Shown here piece by piece: positions 23,481-31,388 of a stretch of 33,623 nucleotides of DNA (positions within the stretch are counted from its first letter, which is position 1; each line of letters begins with the position of its first letter). The notes beneath the pieces are model-generated. The model was given only the letters and a program-made list of their open reading frames with translations. It had not been told where the DNA came from and searched no databases. The position numbers and the translations under genes were made by a program. The stretch covers positions 1-33,623 of the forward strand of contig CAJUPC010000013.1 of the NCBI GenBank assembly GCA_910588555.1, in the 5' to 3' direction. The stretch is from Candidatus Gastranaerophilales bacterium. GTDB lineage: Bacteria; Cyanobacteriota; Vampirovibrionia; Gastranaerophilales; Gastranaerophilaceae.

Positions 23481-25058
23481 ATGCAAACACTTACAAAAAC
23501 TTACACAGGCGCGAAATTATTAACAGAAACACTAAAACAACTCGGAACCGAATGTATTTTCGGCTATCCCGGTGGAATTGTTCTGGGCGTATATGATGAA
23601 TTGTCCAAACAAAATGATATAAAACATTACCTTGTCCGTCATGAACAGGCTGCAGTACACGCAGCAGAAGGCTATGCAAGAGTATCTGGCAAATGCGGTG
23701 TGGTTATTGTAACATCAGGGCCGGGAGCAACAAATATTGTAACAGGTCTTGCAAATGCTTATTTAGACGGATTTCCGCTTGTTGTAATTACAGGTCAGGT
23801 CTCAAAGGAATTATTACATACTGATGCTTTTCAGGAAGTCGATATAATTGATATTACAAAATCCTGCACAAAAAAGAATTTTCAGGTTCAATCAGCAAAT
23901 GATTTGCAAAACACACTTAAAGAAGCTTTTGAAACTGCAATGTCAGGCAAACAAGGACCTGTTGTCGTTGATATTACAAAAAATGTTTTCTCTGAACAGG
24001 CAGAATTTCAAGAAATTCATTCTGTTACGAAAAATATTAAAATCCCCGATATTGACAAGGCTTTATTAACAATTTCACAGGCTAAACGTCCCGTAATAAT
24101 TTCTGGCGGGGGAGCAATCAACGCGTCAAAAGAATTAACGGAATTTGCAAAAAAATTAAACATTCCTGTTGTTTCAACAATGATGGGGCTTGGGACTTTT
24201 CCGATGAATGATAAAAACTATCTCGGTATGATAGGAATTTTCGGCGACGCAAATAAAGTTATCAAAGAAAGCGACTTGATTTTTGCAATCGGTACAAGAT
24301 TTAACGACAGAATTAAATGCTCGCTTGGTAATATTTCTCAAAAACTTATACATCTTAATATCAATAAAGTTGTCGACTCATCTTTAGGACTGATTGGCGA
24401 TGCAAAACAAATTTTGTCAAAAATGAATTCACAAAAACTTGAAGTTCAAGATTTCAGCGAATGGATAAATTATGCTAAAACATTAATTTCTAAAAATCCG
24501 CAAAAACGCTCTGACAGAATGCATTCTTTTGAAGTTTTTGAAGAAATCAACATATGTTTAGAAGATAAAAAACCTATAATAACAACAGAAGTCGGACAGC
24601 ATCAGGTTTGGGCTTCGAGATATTTAAAATTTGATGAGCCGAGGAAATTTTTAACCTCAGGCGGACTCGGCACAATGGGTTTTGGTTTTCCTGCCGCAAC
24701 AGGTGCAAGCATTGCAGCCAATAATGCCCCTGTAGTCTGTATTGCAGGTGACGGCTCTTTGCAGATGAATATTCAGGAAATTGCAACCTGTATGGATTAT
24801 AATCTGCCGATAAAAGTTTTTATACTCAATAACGGTTATCTAGGCATGGTTAGACAATTTCAGGAAAAAATGTGCGGGCAAAGATATTATGAAACAAGAA
24901 TTTCTAACCCCGATTTTATAAAACTTGCAGAAAGCTATGGAGCAAAAGGAATTAGAGTTGAAAAACTTCAAGACATAAAACCAGCAATTGAAGAAGCATA
25001 CAGGCATAAAGGTACAGTTCTGATTGACTTTGTAATTGAGCCTGAAGAGTTATTGTAA
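23481..25058 (+). CDS. ilvB: Acetolactate synthase large subunit
   Basis: A 525-residue thiamine-diphosphate enzyme that condenses two pyruvates to 2-acetolactate for branched-chain amino acids. Motifs seen: FGYPGGIVLGVYDEL, the catalytic Glu in VRHEQAAVHAAEGYAR, the GPGATN loop, the FAD/central domain, and the ThDP motif GDGSLQMN...NN (about 420-450) followed by GMVRQFQE. It is somewhat shorter at the C-terminus than anabolic IlvB (about 560-600). No regulatory subunit ilvN or other ilv gene is nearby, so a catabolic or unregulated form cannot be excluded. It ends three bases from the convergent UDG gene. Confidence 0.88.
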   Translation: MQTLTKTYTGAKLLTETLKQLGTECIFGYPGGIVLGVYDELSKQNDIKHYLVRHEQAAVHAAEGYARVSGKCGVVIVTSGPGATNIVTGLANAYLDGFPLVVITGQVSKELLHTDAFQEVDIIDITKSCTKKNFQVQSANDLQNTLKEAFETAMSGKQGPVVVDITKNVFSEQAEFQEIHSVTKNIKIPDIDKALLTISQAKRPVIISGGGAINASKELTEFAKKLNIPVVSTMMGLGTFPMNDKNYLGMIGIFGDANKVIKESDLIFAIGTRFNDRIKCSLGNISQKLIHLNINKVVDSSLGLIGDAKQILSKMNSQKLEVQDFSEWINYAKTLISKNPQKRSDRMHSFEVFEEINICLEDKKPIITTEVGQHQVWASRYLKFDEPRKFLTSGGLGTMGFGFPAATGASIAANNAPVVCIAGDGSLQMNIQEIATCMDYNLPIKVFILNNGYLGMVRQFQEKMCGQRYYETRISNPDFIKLAESYGAKGIRVEKLQDIKPAIEEAYRHKGTVLIDFVIEPEELL

Positions 25059-25061
25059 AAA

Positions 25062-25661
25062 TTAATCCATTTGAGAATAAACTTTTTTAATTTCTTGAAT
25101 ATCTTGCCACATAAGCCATTTCGGGCTTCCTTTTTCACGGCTGTCATTTCTTAAAAGATAAGACGGGTGAAAAATCGGCATCATTTTGGAATTATTAGGA
25201 CCTGCATACCATTTCCCGCGAATTCTCGTAATACCTTGATTAGTATCAAGCATTGACTGCACAGCAACACGCCCGCATAACAAAATTATACGCGGTTTTA
25301 AAATTTCAATCTGAGCGTCCAAATATTCACGACAAGCCTCTTTTTCCTCAGGCAGAGGGTCACGATTATCAGGCGGACGACATTTTAAGGTATTGCAGAT
25401 ATAAACATCATTTTGCCTTGACAATCCGACTGACTCAAAAATTTTGTCCAAAAGCTGACCTGCTTTTCCGACAAAAGGCTCGCCTTTCTGATCTTCATAA
25501 TACCCCGGAGCTTCCCCGATAAGCATTAATTTATGGTTCGGAATGCCGCCTGAAAACACAGTTTTCGTGCGAGTTTTACCTAACGGGCACTTTTGACAAT
25601 TCAAACATTTTTCTCTTATTTTTTCCAGTTGTTCAACTTCTTGACTTGTTGCTTTATACAT
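25062..25661 (-). CDS. Type-4 uracil-DNA glycosylase (Fe-S)
   Basis: A 199-residue family-4 UDG, which removes uracil from DNA. Seen are the cluster cysteines in CLNCQKCPLG near the N-terminus and C-x15-C in KCRPPDNRDPLPEEKEAC, motif A GEAPGYYEDQKGEPFVG with the catalytic region, and motif B IFHPSYLLR. The length fits the family (about 200). With nth at 4811 it is one of two base-excision glycosylases in the window. Two bases separate its start codon from the end of the Xre gene, so the two are probably one transcript. Confidence 0.92.
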   Translation of the reverse strand: MYKATSQEVEQLEKIREKCLNCQKCPLGKTRTKTVFSGGIPNHKLMLIGEAPGYYEDQKGEPFVGKAGQLLDKIFESVGLSRQNDVYICNTLKCRPPDNRDPLPEEKEACREYLDAQIEILKPRIILLCGRVAVQSMLDTNQGITRIRGKWYAGPNNSKMMPIFHPSYLLRNDSREKGSPKWLMWQDIQEIKKVYSQMD

Positions 25662-25663
25662 AT

Positions 25664-25891
25664 TTATTCCTTATCAGGTACATTTTTGAATAATTCATCC
25701 ATAGAAATACCCAAAAATCTTGCTATATCAAATACAATCATAGCAGAAGGCATTTGTCTTGATTGTTCAACCTGACAAATTGTATTAAAACTCACACCGA
25801 CTTCAAATGCAAGTTCTGTCTGTGATAAACCTTTTCTTACTCTTTCAGCTTTAATATTCTTTGCCAGTATTTTTAAACGCTCATCTCTCAT
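25664..25891 (-). CDS. Xre-family helix-turn-helix regulator (second)
   Basis: A 75-residue Xre-type DNA-binding protein: ILAKNIKAERVRKGLSQTELAFEVGVSFNTICQVE (split around residues 7-41), then a short tail MDELFKNVPDKE. It shares NIKAER with the regulator at 10329. ATG at 25891 is preferred to an upstream TTG. No ribosome-binding site is present, but CATAAT (25903-25898, minus strand) with a TG two bases before it ends six bases before the ATG, with TTGTTA 17 bases further up, so a leaderless mRNA is likely. It faces a small gene at 25987 across overlapping divergent promoters, and continues into the UDG gene. Confidence 0.85.
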   Translation of the reverse strand: MRDERLKILAKNIKAERVRKGLSQTELAFEVGVSFNTICQVEQSRQMPSAMIVFDIARFLGISMDELFKNVPDKE

Positions 25892-25897
25892 AATAAA

Positions 25898-25926
25898 ATT
25901 ATGCCATATTGACAAACAAATAACAA
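25898..25926 (-). promoter_or_regulatory. Promoter of the second Xre gene
   Basis: Minus-strand TTGTTA (25926-25921), 17 bases, CATAAT (25903-25898). It overlaps the plus-strand promoter at 25909-25937, so occupancy of one should affect the other. Confidence 0.5.
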
Positions 25927-25937
25927 TCGGCTATACT
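25909..25937 (+). promoter_or_regulatory. Consensus promoter of the small gene at 25987, with operator-like inverted repeat
   Basis: TTGACA (25909-25914), 17 bases, TATACT (25932-25937): the same hexamers and spacing as the promoter facing the other Xre gene. The -10 lies within an inverted repeat, TATACTAATA and TATTAGTAGTATA, spanning 25932-25956, a good candidate operator for the divergent regulator. Confidence 0.7.
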
Positions 25938-25986
25938 AATATTTATTAGTAGTATAGTAGTAATTATTAACAAAAAAGGAATAACT

Positions 25987-26199
25987 ATGACAAAAAATGC
26001 TGTTGATGAAACAATAGAAAAATTTCAAGTAATGCTGCATGATATTATAAATTTATCTCTAACAAATGAAGATGTAATTATCCACAGAAATCAAATCGGG
26101 CTAAGTGATGAACATTTAATCACACTAGTCCAGATAATTACGAAAAAATTGCGCAACCTGAATATTGAATTCAATTGTCTAATTGAGAGGATTAAGTAA
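25987..26199 (+). CDS. Small hypothetical protein controlled by the divergent Xre gene
   Basis: A 70-residue acidic-to-neutral helical protein (MTKNAVDETIEKFQVMLHDI ... NCLIERIK) without signal peptide, cysteine pair or recognisable motif. It has AAAAAGGAATA upstream and a consensus promoter. Its last 21 bases overlap the end of the convergent M16 peptidase gene. The layout of Xre regulator, operator and small gene recalls a self-regulated cassette, but no toxin or antitoxin family is recognised. Confidence 0.65.
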   Translation: MTKNAVDETIEKFQVMLHDIINLSLTNEDVIIHRNQIGLSDEHLITLVQIITKKLRNLNIEFNCLIERIK

Positions 26200-27507
26200 A
26201 GAAATAACCACATTATCAATATTTAAATATTTTTTTATTGTATCTTCAAGATTTTCAACTGTTATTTCTTCCAAATCTCGCAAATAATCTTCAATAAGTT
26301 TTAAATCCTCGCATACTGTCATATAATATCCGATATTTTCGCCGATATCAGAAACTGTTTCAGCTTCAAATGCAAAACGTGATTTGATTTTCTTTTTCGC
26401 TTTTGCAAGTTCTTCGTCTGAAATTTTGTTATCTATAAGATTTTTAATTTCCTTTTTAATAAGTTCAAGAGCAATTTCAGCTTTTTCCGGTTTTAAATTA
26501 GCCTGAATAAAGAAATTGTTGCCATCCTTAAACTGATAATGCACAGCATTTACCATATTAAAAACAGGTTCTGGCTGTTTTTCAATCAAATTTTGATAAA
26601 GTCTTGAACTTGTGCTTTCTCCCAAAATAATACTGATGATATCAAGTTCAATATTTTCTTTTAATTGACTCGCCTTTGGCCCCAGCCAGCCAAACATTAA
26701 ATAAGACGTATTAACATTTGCTTTATTTTCAACCATTACTGTTGAGCTTGTAGGAGTATCAATTTCATTGATACGTTTTGGCGCATTCGGGCGTCCTTTA
26801 AAATCAAATTCTTTTTCAAGTTTTTTCAAAATTTGTTCTTTATCAAAATCACCGACAATAATTGTTGTCATATTTTCGGGAGAATAGAAAGTTGTATAAT
26901 AATTCATAATGTCATCACGAGTAACGCGTGAAATAATTTCGGGAGTTCCGATTACATCGCGTTTGTAAGGATGTTTTTTGTACATATTGTGATTACATGC
27001 ATTATAAACTTTTGTCCAATTTTGGTCTTTACGCATTCTTATTTCTTCAATTACAACATGACGTTCACGTTTGTCTTTAACCTCCGGATTATTCAAATCA
27101 AAAGGCGCACCGATTTCATCTTCCGGCAAAACAGGGTCAAGCATCATATCGGCATGAAGTTCAATAGCAAGGTTTAAATTTTTACAATTTTCGCCTTTTG
27201 GTAATGTTACATAATAAAAAGTATAATCTTTCCATGTAGCTGCATTAACAATTGCCCCTTTAGCTTCTAAGGTTCTGTCAAAATATCCTGCAGGATATTT
27301 ATGCGTCCCTTTAAACATCAAGTGTTCAAGGAAGTGTGAAATTCCGTTGTTATTATCATCTTCGTTAATAGAGCCTGTTTTTACCCATGTACTCACATTA
27401 ACCAAATCACCCTCTTTATGCGCAAGAACAATTTTGTGACCGTTCTCTCTTTCATAAATTTCTACATCTTGTGTTAAATACGGATATTTGACTGTTGTTT
27501 TTTTCAT
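26179..27507 (-). CDS. M16-family zinc metallopeptidase (processing-peptidase-like)
   Basis: A 442-residue peptidase of the M16B type. The inverted zinc motif HFLEH is at residues 58-62, in the context NNGISHFLEHLMFKGT, and the third ligand region VVIEEIRMRKDQ (near residue 150) is intact, so this copy should be catalytic. NAATWKDYTFYYVTLP and the second domain (SYLMFGWLGP, SSRLYQNLIEKQP) match the family. Many bacteria have a second, inactive M16 partner gene next to it; none is here. No signal peptide is seen, so it is probably cytosolic. GAGGG precedes the ATG. Confidence 0.92.
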   Translation of the reverse strand: MKKTTVKYPYLTQDVEIYERENGHKIVLAHKEGDLVNVSTWVKTGSINEDDNNNGISHFLEHLMFKGTHKYPAGYFDRTLEAKGAIVNAATWKDYTFYYVTLPKGENCKNLNLAIELHADMMLDPVLPEDEIGAPFDLNNPEVKDKRERHVVIEEIRMRKDQNWTKVYNACNHNMYKKHPYKRDVIGTPEIISRVTRDDIMNYYTTFYSPENMTTIIVGDFDKEQILKKLEKEFDFKGRPNAPKRINEIDTPTSSTVMVENKANVNTSYLMFGWLGPKASQLKENIELDIISIILGESTSSRLYQNLIEKQPEPVFNMVNAVHYQFKDGNNFFIQANLKPEKAEIALELIKKEIKNLIDNKISDEELAKAKKKIKSRFAFEAETVSDIGENIGYYMTVCEDLKLIEDYLRDLEEITVENLEDTIKKYLNIDNVVISLLNPLN

Positions 27508-27556
27508 TTTTCCCTCTTCTTTTGTAACTATTATAACCTAAAATTTTTATTTACGC

Positions 27557-27562
27557 TATAAT
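27557..27562 (+). promoter_or_regulatory. -10 element of a probably leaderless nanE mRNA
   Basis: A perfect TATAAT ends six bases before the nanE ATG (27569), and no ribosome-binding site is present. There is no good -35. Confidence 0.45.
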
Positions 27563-27568
27563 TAATTT

Positions 27569-28252
27569 ATGAATATAATTAATCGTTTAAAAGGCAAGGT
27601 AGTGGTTTCTGTTCAGGCGATGCCGTCAGAGCCTTTGTATTTGGAAAAGTGCATGGTCGCAATGATGAAATCTGTTATCAAAGGCGGCGCAGGAGCATTA
27701 AGAGTTGCCGGATCAAGAGATGTGAGAAACGCAAAACATCTTTTTGATGTGCCCGTAATAGGTTTGACAAAACCTGATGTAATTCCCTCTAACTGGCAGG
27801 AAATAGTTTATATTACTCCAACCTTAAAAGAAGTTATTGAACTTGTCGAAGCAGGTGCTGATATTATCGCATTTGACGGCACTATGCGCCCAAGACCAAA
27901 CGGAGCCAAACTGGAAGAACTTATCAAATATATAAAAATCAATAAAAGAGTTTCTATGGCTGATATTTCGACACTTGAAGAAGCTCAAAATGCAGAAAAA
28001 CTCGGAGCTGATATTCTGTCTACAACCCTTTCAGGCTATACTCAATTTTCACAAAACAGAGGAGACGGACCTGATTTTGAACTTTTAAAAGAACTTGTTG
28101 AAAACACAAACTTGCCCGTCGTTTTAGAGGGCAGAATTTGGGAACCTGACGAAGTTGATAAAGCATTTGAAATCGGTGCACACTGCGTTGTAATAGGTTC
28201 TGCAATCACGCGTCCGCAATTGATTACAAAAAGATTTGTACAAAGAGGTTAA
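27569..28252 (+). CDS. nanE: N-acetylmannosamine-6-phosphate 2-epimerase
   Basis: NanE converts ManNAc-6-phosphate to GlcNAc-6-phosphate. The 227-residue TIM-barrel protein has the family start KGKVVVSVQAMPSEPLY, GGAGALRVAG, ITPTLKEV, IIAFDGTMRPRP, LSTTLSGYT, VVLEGRIWEPDEV and the phosphate-binding end HCVVIGSAITRP. It is followed within a base or two by a ROK kinase gene, which fits ManNAc kinase. NanA lyase and a sialic acid transporter are not in the window, so the pathway may begin from ManNAc or free amino sugars, or its other genes lie elsewhere. Confidence 0.94.
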   Translation: MNIINRLKGKVVVSVQAMPSEPLYLEKCMVAMMKSVIKGGAGALRVAGSRDVRNAKHLFDVPVIGLTKPDVIPSNWQEIVYITPTLKEVIELVEAGADIIAFDGTMRPRPNGAKLEELIKYIKINKRVSMADISTLEEAQNAEKLGADILSTTLSGYTQFSQNRGDGPDFELLKELVENTNLPVVLEGRIWEPDEVDKAFEIGAHCVVIGSAITRPQLITKRFVQRG

Positions 28253-28253
28253 A

Positions 28254-29126
28254 ATGGTTAGAAGAGCACTTGCAATAGATGTTGGCGGTACAAAAATATA
28301 TAACACCATAGTTAATGAAAACGGCGAAATTGTAGGAGAAATCGAAAAACGCCCCACACCAAAAACTTTTAAAGAAATTAAAGCTGTTTTTGAAGACATA
28401 ATCAAACGTCATGAAAACGAAGTTGATGTAATAGCTTTTGCAACCTGCGGAGCCGTCAACAATAATAACGACGGAATTTTAGGTTCAACAGGCAACATTG
28501 CGCAAGAATATCCGACAATGGATTTTAAATCACTGAGCAATAAACCTGTATTTGTAGAAAATGACGCCAATGCAGCTGCGTGGGCCGAACATGTTATCGG
28601 TTCTTCCAAAGGAATGCCTTATTCTGTTATGTTGACGCTGGGAACAGGTGTCGGCGGTGGAATAATTCTTGATAACAAGCTTTACAAGGGTAAAAACGGT
28701 GCAGCAGGCGAAATGCATTTTAAAATGCGCACAGACAAACACAGAAAGTGCACATGCGGTTCATTCGATTGTTTTGAAGCTTATGCCTCAGGTACAGGAT
28801 TAAAAAAGACAGCAGAAGAGATTTCAGGTAATTCTGATATTACGACTTATGACGTTATTGCAGGAAAAGATAACTGCCCGATGATGAAAAAAATATTTGA
28901 CACTTGGCAAAACGACATCTTAGAGGGGATAATCGGACTTGCAAACATTTTTGACCCTGATGTAATCGTGCTTTCAGGTTCTATGGCTGAATTCGTTGAT
29001 ATTGATTATCTTGAAAAAGAAGCCAATAAAGAAATTGTAACAACTCCGTTTAGAGTAGTAAAAGCTTCAGCAGGTAATTTTTCCGGAATGATAGGGGCAG
29101 CATTGCTTGCTTTGGGTGTAAACTAG
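28254..29126 (+). CDS. ROK-family sugar kinase, likely N-acetylmannosamine kinase
   Basis: A 290-residue ROK kinase. The ATP site is AIDVGGTKIYNT near the N-terminus, with ENDANAAAWAE carrying the catalytic Asp, LGTGVGGGII, and the zinc site CTCGSFDCFEAYASGTG. The usual GEIGHM motif before the zinc site reads GEMHFKM, one Gly short, and the third Gly of the CxCGxxGCxE motif is Asp; both are mild oddities. ATG at 28254 follows AGAGG; an earlier TTG overlaps nanE. Its place after nanE suggests ManNAc to ManNAc-6-phosphate, although glucokinase activity is possible in this family. The stop overlaps the next GTG start. Confidence 0.85.
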   Translation: MVRRALAIDVGGTKIYNTIVNENGEIVGEIEKRPTPKTFKEIKAVFEDIIKRHENEVDVIAFATCGAVNNNNDGILGSTGNIAQEYPTMDFKSLSNKPVFVENDANAAAWAEHVIGSSKGMPYSVMLTLGTGVGGGIILDNKLYKGKNGAAGEMHFKMRTDKHRKCTCGSFDCFEAYASGTGLKKTAEEISGNSDITTYDVIAGKDNCPMMKKIFDTWQNDILEGIIGLANIFDPDVIVLSGSMAEFVDIDYLEKEANKEIVTTPFRVVKASAGNFSGMIGAALLALGVN

Positions 29127-29344
29127 TGGGAAAAGCGAAAAAAAGAATTATATACAAAGGCAAAAACGAACAATTCACCAGCCTGAGCCGCAGCGAAGCC
29201 GTGAAAAATGTCGTAAAATTACTTGAACTCGGCGACAAAGAAGCTTATTCTCTTATTACCCTTTTCGGATTGAGCCCAGAAGAAGTTCTTGAAGCAGGTG
29301 CAAGTTATGAAGTCGTAAAAGGGATGGAAAATATTTTCAAATGA
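29126..29344 (+). CDS. Small conserved-looking hypothetical protein
   Basis: A 72-residue basic protein starting with GTG that overlaps the kinase stop by one base and ends with an ATGA overlap into the prenyltransferase gene. The C-terminal half (LLELGDKEAYSLITLFGLSPEEVLEAGAS in two short helices) looks like a folded helical domain. I do not recognise it. Tight coupling on both sides supports it as a real gene. Confidence 0.7.
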   Translation: MGKAKKRIIYKGKNEQFTSLSRSEAVKNVVKLLELGDKEAYSLITLFGLSPEEVLEAGASYEVVKGMENIFK

Positions 29345-30210
29345 TTAAAAATATATATTTCTGGCTGAAAAATTCAAGGCTCTTTTCATTACCCATGGCA
29401 ATTTTGTCTTGGCTTATAATATTTGTTTATGCCTTAAAAAACGGCGGAAATATACTAAACGGTTTTATTGCCCTAATCGGAATTTCATTTGCACAACTTG
29501 CAACCAACTTATTTGATGATTATGTAGATTTCAAAAATTTACCTGCAAATTCTCAGCAATGCAAATGCGCATATATAAAAGAGGGAAAAGCAACACTTAA
29601 TGATGTTTTAAAAGTCGTAATAATTTATCTTTCCATATCCTGTTTAACCGGATTATTCTTATTTTTACGATGCGGTTTGCCTGTTATAGGATTGGCGTTA
29701 ATAGGCGGAATAATTGCACTGTCTTATGCAAAGTTATCACAGCGCGGGCTTAGTGAACTCGCAGTCGGAATAACTTTCGGCCCTCTGTTATTTGAAGGCG
29801 TATATTTCGTTATGACAGGAAATTTCTCATTAGAAGTTTTTGTATTATCGCTTGCGGTTGTAATGTTTACTATCGGATTAATGTACGTTCACACTGTTTT
29901 GGACTTTGAAGGCGATATGTGCTCGCATAAAAAAACTCTTGCCTGCCGTCTTAACGATAAAAACAAAGCAATTAACGGTGTATTTGTTGTTTACGGACTG
30001 GGATATTTTTTTACAATAATTCTTTCAATAATTATGCGAAATTATTTAATACTCACAACACTTGTTTTAATTCCGCTTATATTAAAAATGCATAAATCGC
30101 TCAAAACGTATACAAGTGGCGGAGATGTAAAAGAATTTTATTTCAGACTTTTACAGGCAAGAAATTTAATGGTGTATTATTCTATCATTATGATTTTTAT
30201 GTTAAAGTAG
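29341..30210 (+). CDS. UbiA-family prenyltransferase, MenA-like
   Basis: A 289-residue polytopic membrane protein of the UbiA family, which attaches prenyl chains to aromatic or other acceptors. The first Asp-rich motif is NLFDDYVDF (about residues 57-65) and the second is VLDFEGDMCSHKKTLA (about 187-202), with eight to nine hydrophobic helices around them. The pattern is closest to the MenA branch (1,4-dihydroxy-2-naphthoate prenyltransferase), but no other menaquinone gene is in the window and the acceptor stays open. It overlaps the upstream small gene by four bases. Confidence 0.8.
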   Translation: MIKNIYFWLKNSRLFSLPMAILSWLIIFVYALKNGGNILNGFIALIGISFAQLATNLFDDYVDFKNLPANSQQCKCAYIKEGKATLNDVLKVVIIYLSISCLTGLFLFLRCGLPVIGLALIGGIIALSYAKLSQRGLSELAVGITFGPLLFEGVYFVMTGNFSLEVFVLSLAVVMFTIGLMYVHTVLDFEGDMCSHKKTLACRLNDKNKAINGVFVVYGLGYFFTIILSIIMRNYLILTTLVLIPLILKMHKSLKTYTSGGDVKEFYFRLLQARNLMVYYSIIMIFMLK

Positions 30211-30230
30211 ACATCGGGAGATGTGTTTAT

Positions 30231-31352
30231 ATGAAAACTATATTAACTTTTATATTTATTTTAATCGGTTTTATATTACCGGTACAGGCAGAAGACATCC
30301 AGCTTCCCTCTGAAACAGGCTTAGTGACTGAGGTAAATTATGAAGATATTCAAAATTTAAATCAAGAAACCGTAAAACAGGAAGTAACCGTAAAAATTCT
30401 TACAGGAAGATTTAAAGGCACTGAACGTATTATAGATAATATGCTTACAGGAAATCCTGCGTATGATATACCGCTTTCAAAAGGAGATAAAGTTGTAATT
30501 CATGCAGAACCTGTTTCTGAAATAATCGCAACCGATAAAGATGTTGATTTTTTTATTGCTGACATAAAAAGAGATAACCAAATATGGATTTATACCTTAT
30601 TTTTCTCAGTATTATTGCTTGCAATAGGCAGAAAAAAGGGGGTAACCAGCATAATTTCAATAATTGCGACTGTAGGATTAATATTTTACTTACTAATGCC
30701 GCTGACATTGAACGGCTTTTGTCCGATAGCTTCGGCAATTTTAGTTGGAATTTTATCTACCATAATAACAATTTATCTTGTCGGCGGATTTAATTCAAAA
30801 AGCACCTCAGCAATTGTCGGCACAAGCATAAGTTTGATTTTTGCGGGTTTGCTTTCAATAGTTGCAATATATTTTGCGCATTTGACAGGATTTGCAGGTG
30901 AAGAAAACATGTTTTTGTATTCGGCAAGACCGGATTTAAGCTTCACGGGAATACTTTCAGCCTCAATGATAATTGCGGCTCTGGGAGCACTAATGGATAC
31001 GGCAGTTTCAATCGCCTCAACTATTAACGAAATCCATGAAACCGATAACACACTTGACGTAAAAGAACTTTTCAAATCAGGAATGAATGTCGGACGCGAT
31101 ATTATAGGAACTATGTCAAACACGTTAATTCTTGTTTATCTTGGCAGTTCATTACCGCTTGTTCTTTTATCAAATAACATTGATTTGAACAAATTTTTCA
31201 ATCTTAATCAGGTTGCCACAGAGATTTTATCAGCATTAACGGGCAGTATCGCAATTTTAGCGTGTGTACCGATTACCGCGATTGTTGCAGCTTATTTAAT
31301 AAAAAGAAACAAAAAGCCTGATTTTAATTTAGAAAATATAGATATTCAATAA
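30231..31352 (+). CDS. YibE/F-family membrane protein
   Basis: A 373-residue protein of the YibE/F family (function not established). A signal-like N-terminus (ILTFIFILIGFILPVQA) is followed by a periplasmic beta-rich part with VTVKILTGRFKGTERIIDNML and KGDKVVIHAEP. About seven to eight membrane helices follow from residue 120, including GRKKGVTSIISIIATVGLIF (ends near 150), ASMIIAALGALMDTAVSIAS and GRDIIGTMSNTLILVYLGSSLP, all typical of the family. GGGAGA lies before the ATG. A strong terminator follows. Confidence 0.9.
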   Translation: MKTILTFIFILIGFILPVQAEDIQLPSETGLVTEVNYEDIQNLNQETVKQEVTVKILTGRFKGTERIIDNMLTGNPAYDIPLSKGDKVVIHAEPVSEIIATDKDVDFFIADIKRDNQIWIYTLFFSVLLLAIGRKKGVTSIISIIATVGLIFYLLMPLTLNGFCPIASAILVGILSTIITIYLVGGFNSKSTSAIVGTSISLIFAGLLSIVAIYFAHLTGFAGEENMFLYSARPDLSFTGILSASMIIAALGALMDTAVSIASTINEIHETDNTLDVKELFKSGMNVGRDIIGTMSNTLILVYLGSSLPLVLLSNNIDLNKFFNLNQVATEILSALTGSIAILACVPITAIVAAYLIKRNKKPDFNLENIDIQ

Positions 31353-31381
31353 AAAAAGGAGAGTTTAAACTCTCCTTTTTT
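31351..31381. terminator. Bidirectional intrinsic terminator between YibE/F and metK
   Basis: A nearly perfect palindrome, AAAAAAGGAGAG then TTTAAA then CTCTCCTTTTTT. It can end transcription from both converging genes. Confidence 0.92.
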
Positions 31382-31388
31382 ACTTGTT

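Noticed and set aside
25987..26199. Toxin or antitoxin gene paired with the Xre regulator
   Set aside because: The layout is suggestive, but the 70-residue protein shows no known toxin motif, and the regulator is followed by a uracil-DNA glycosylase instead of a toxin.
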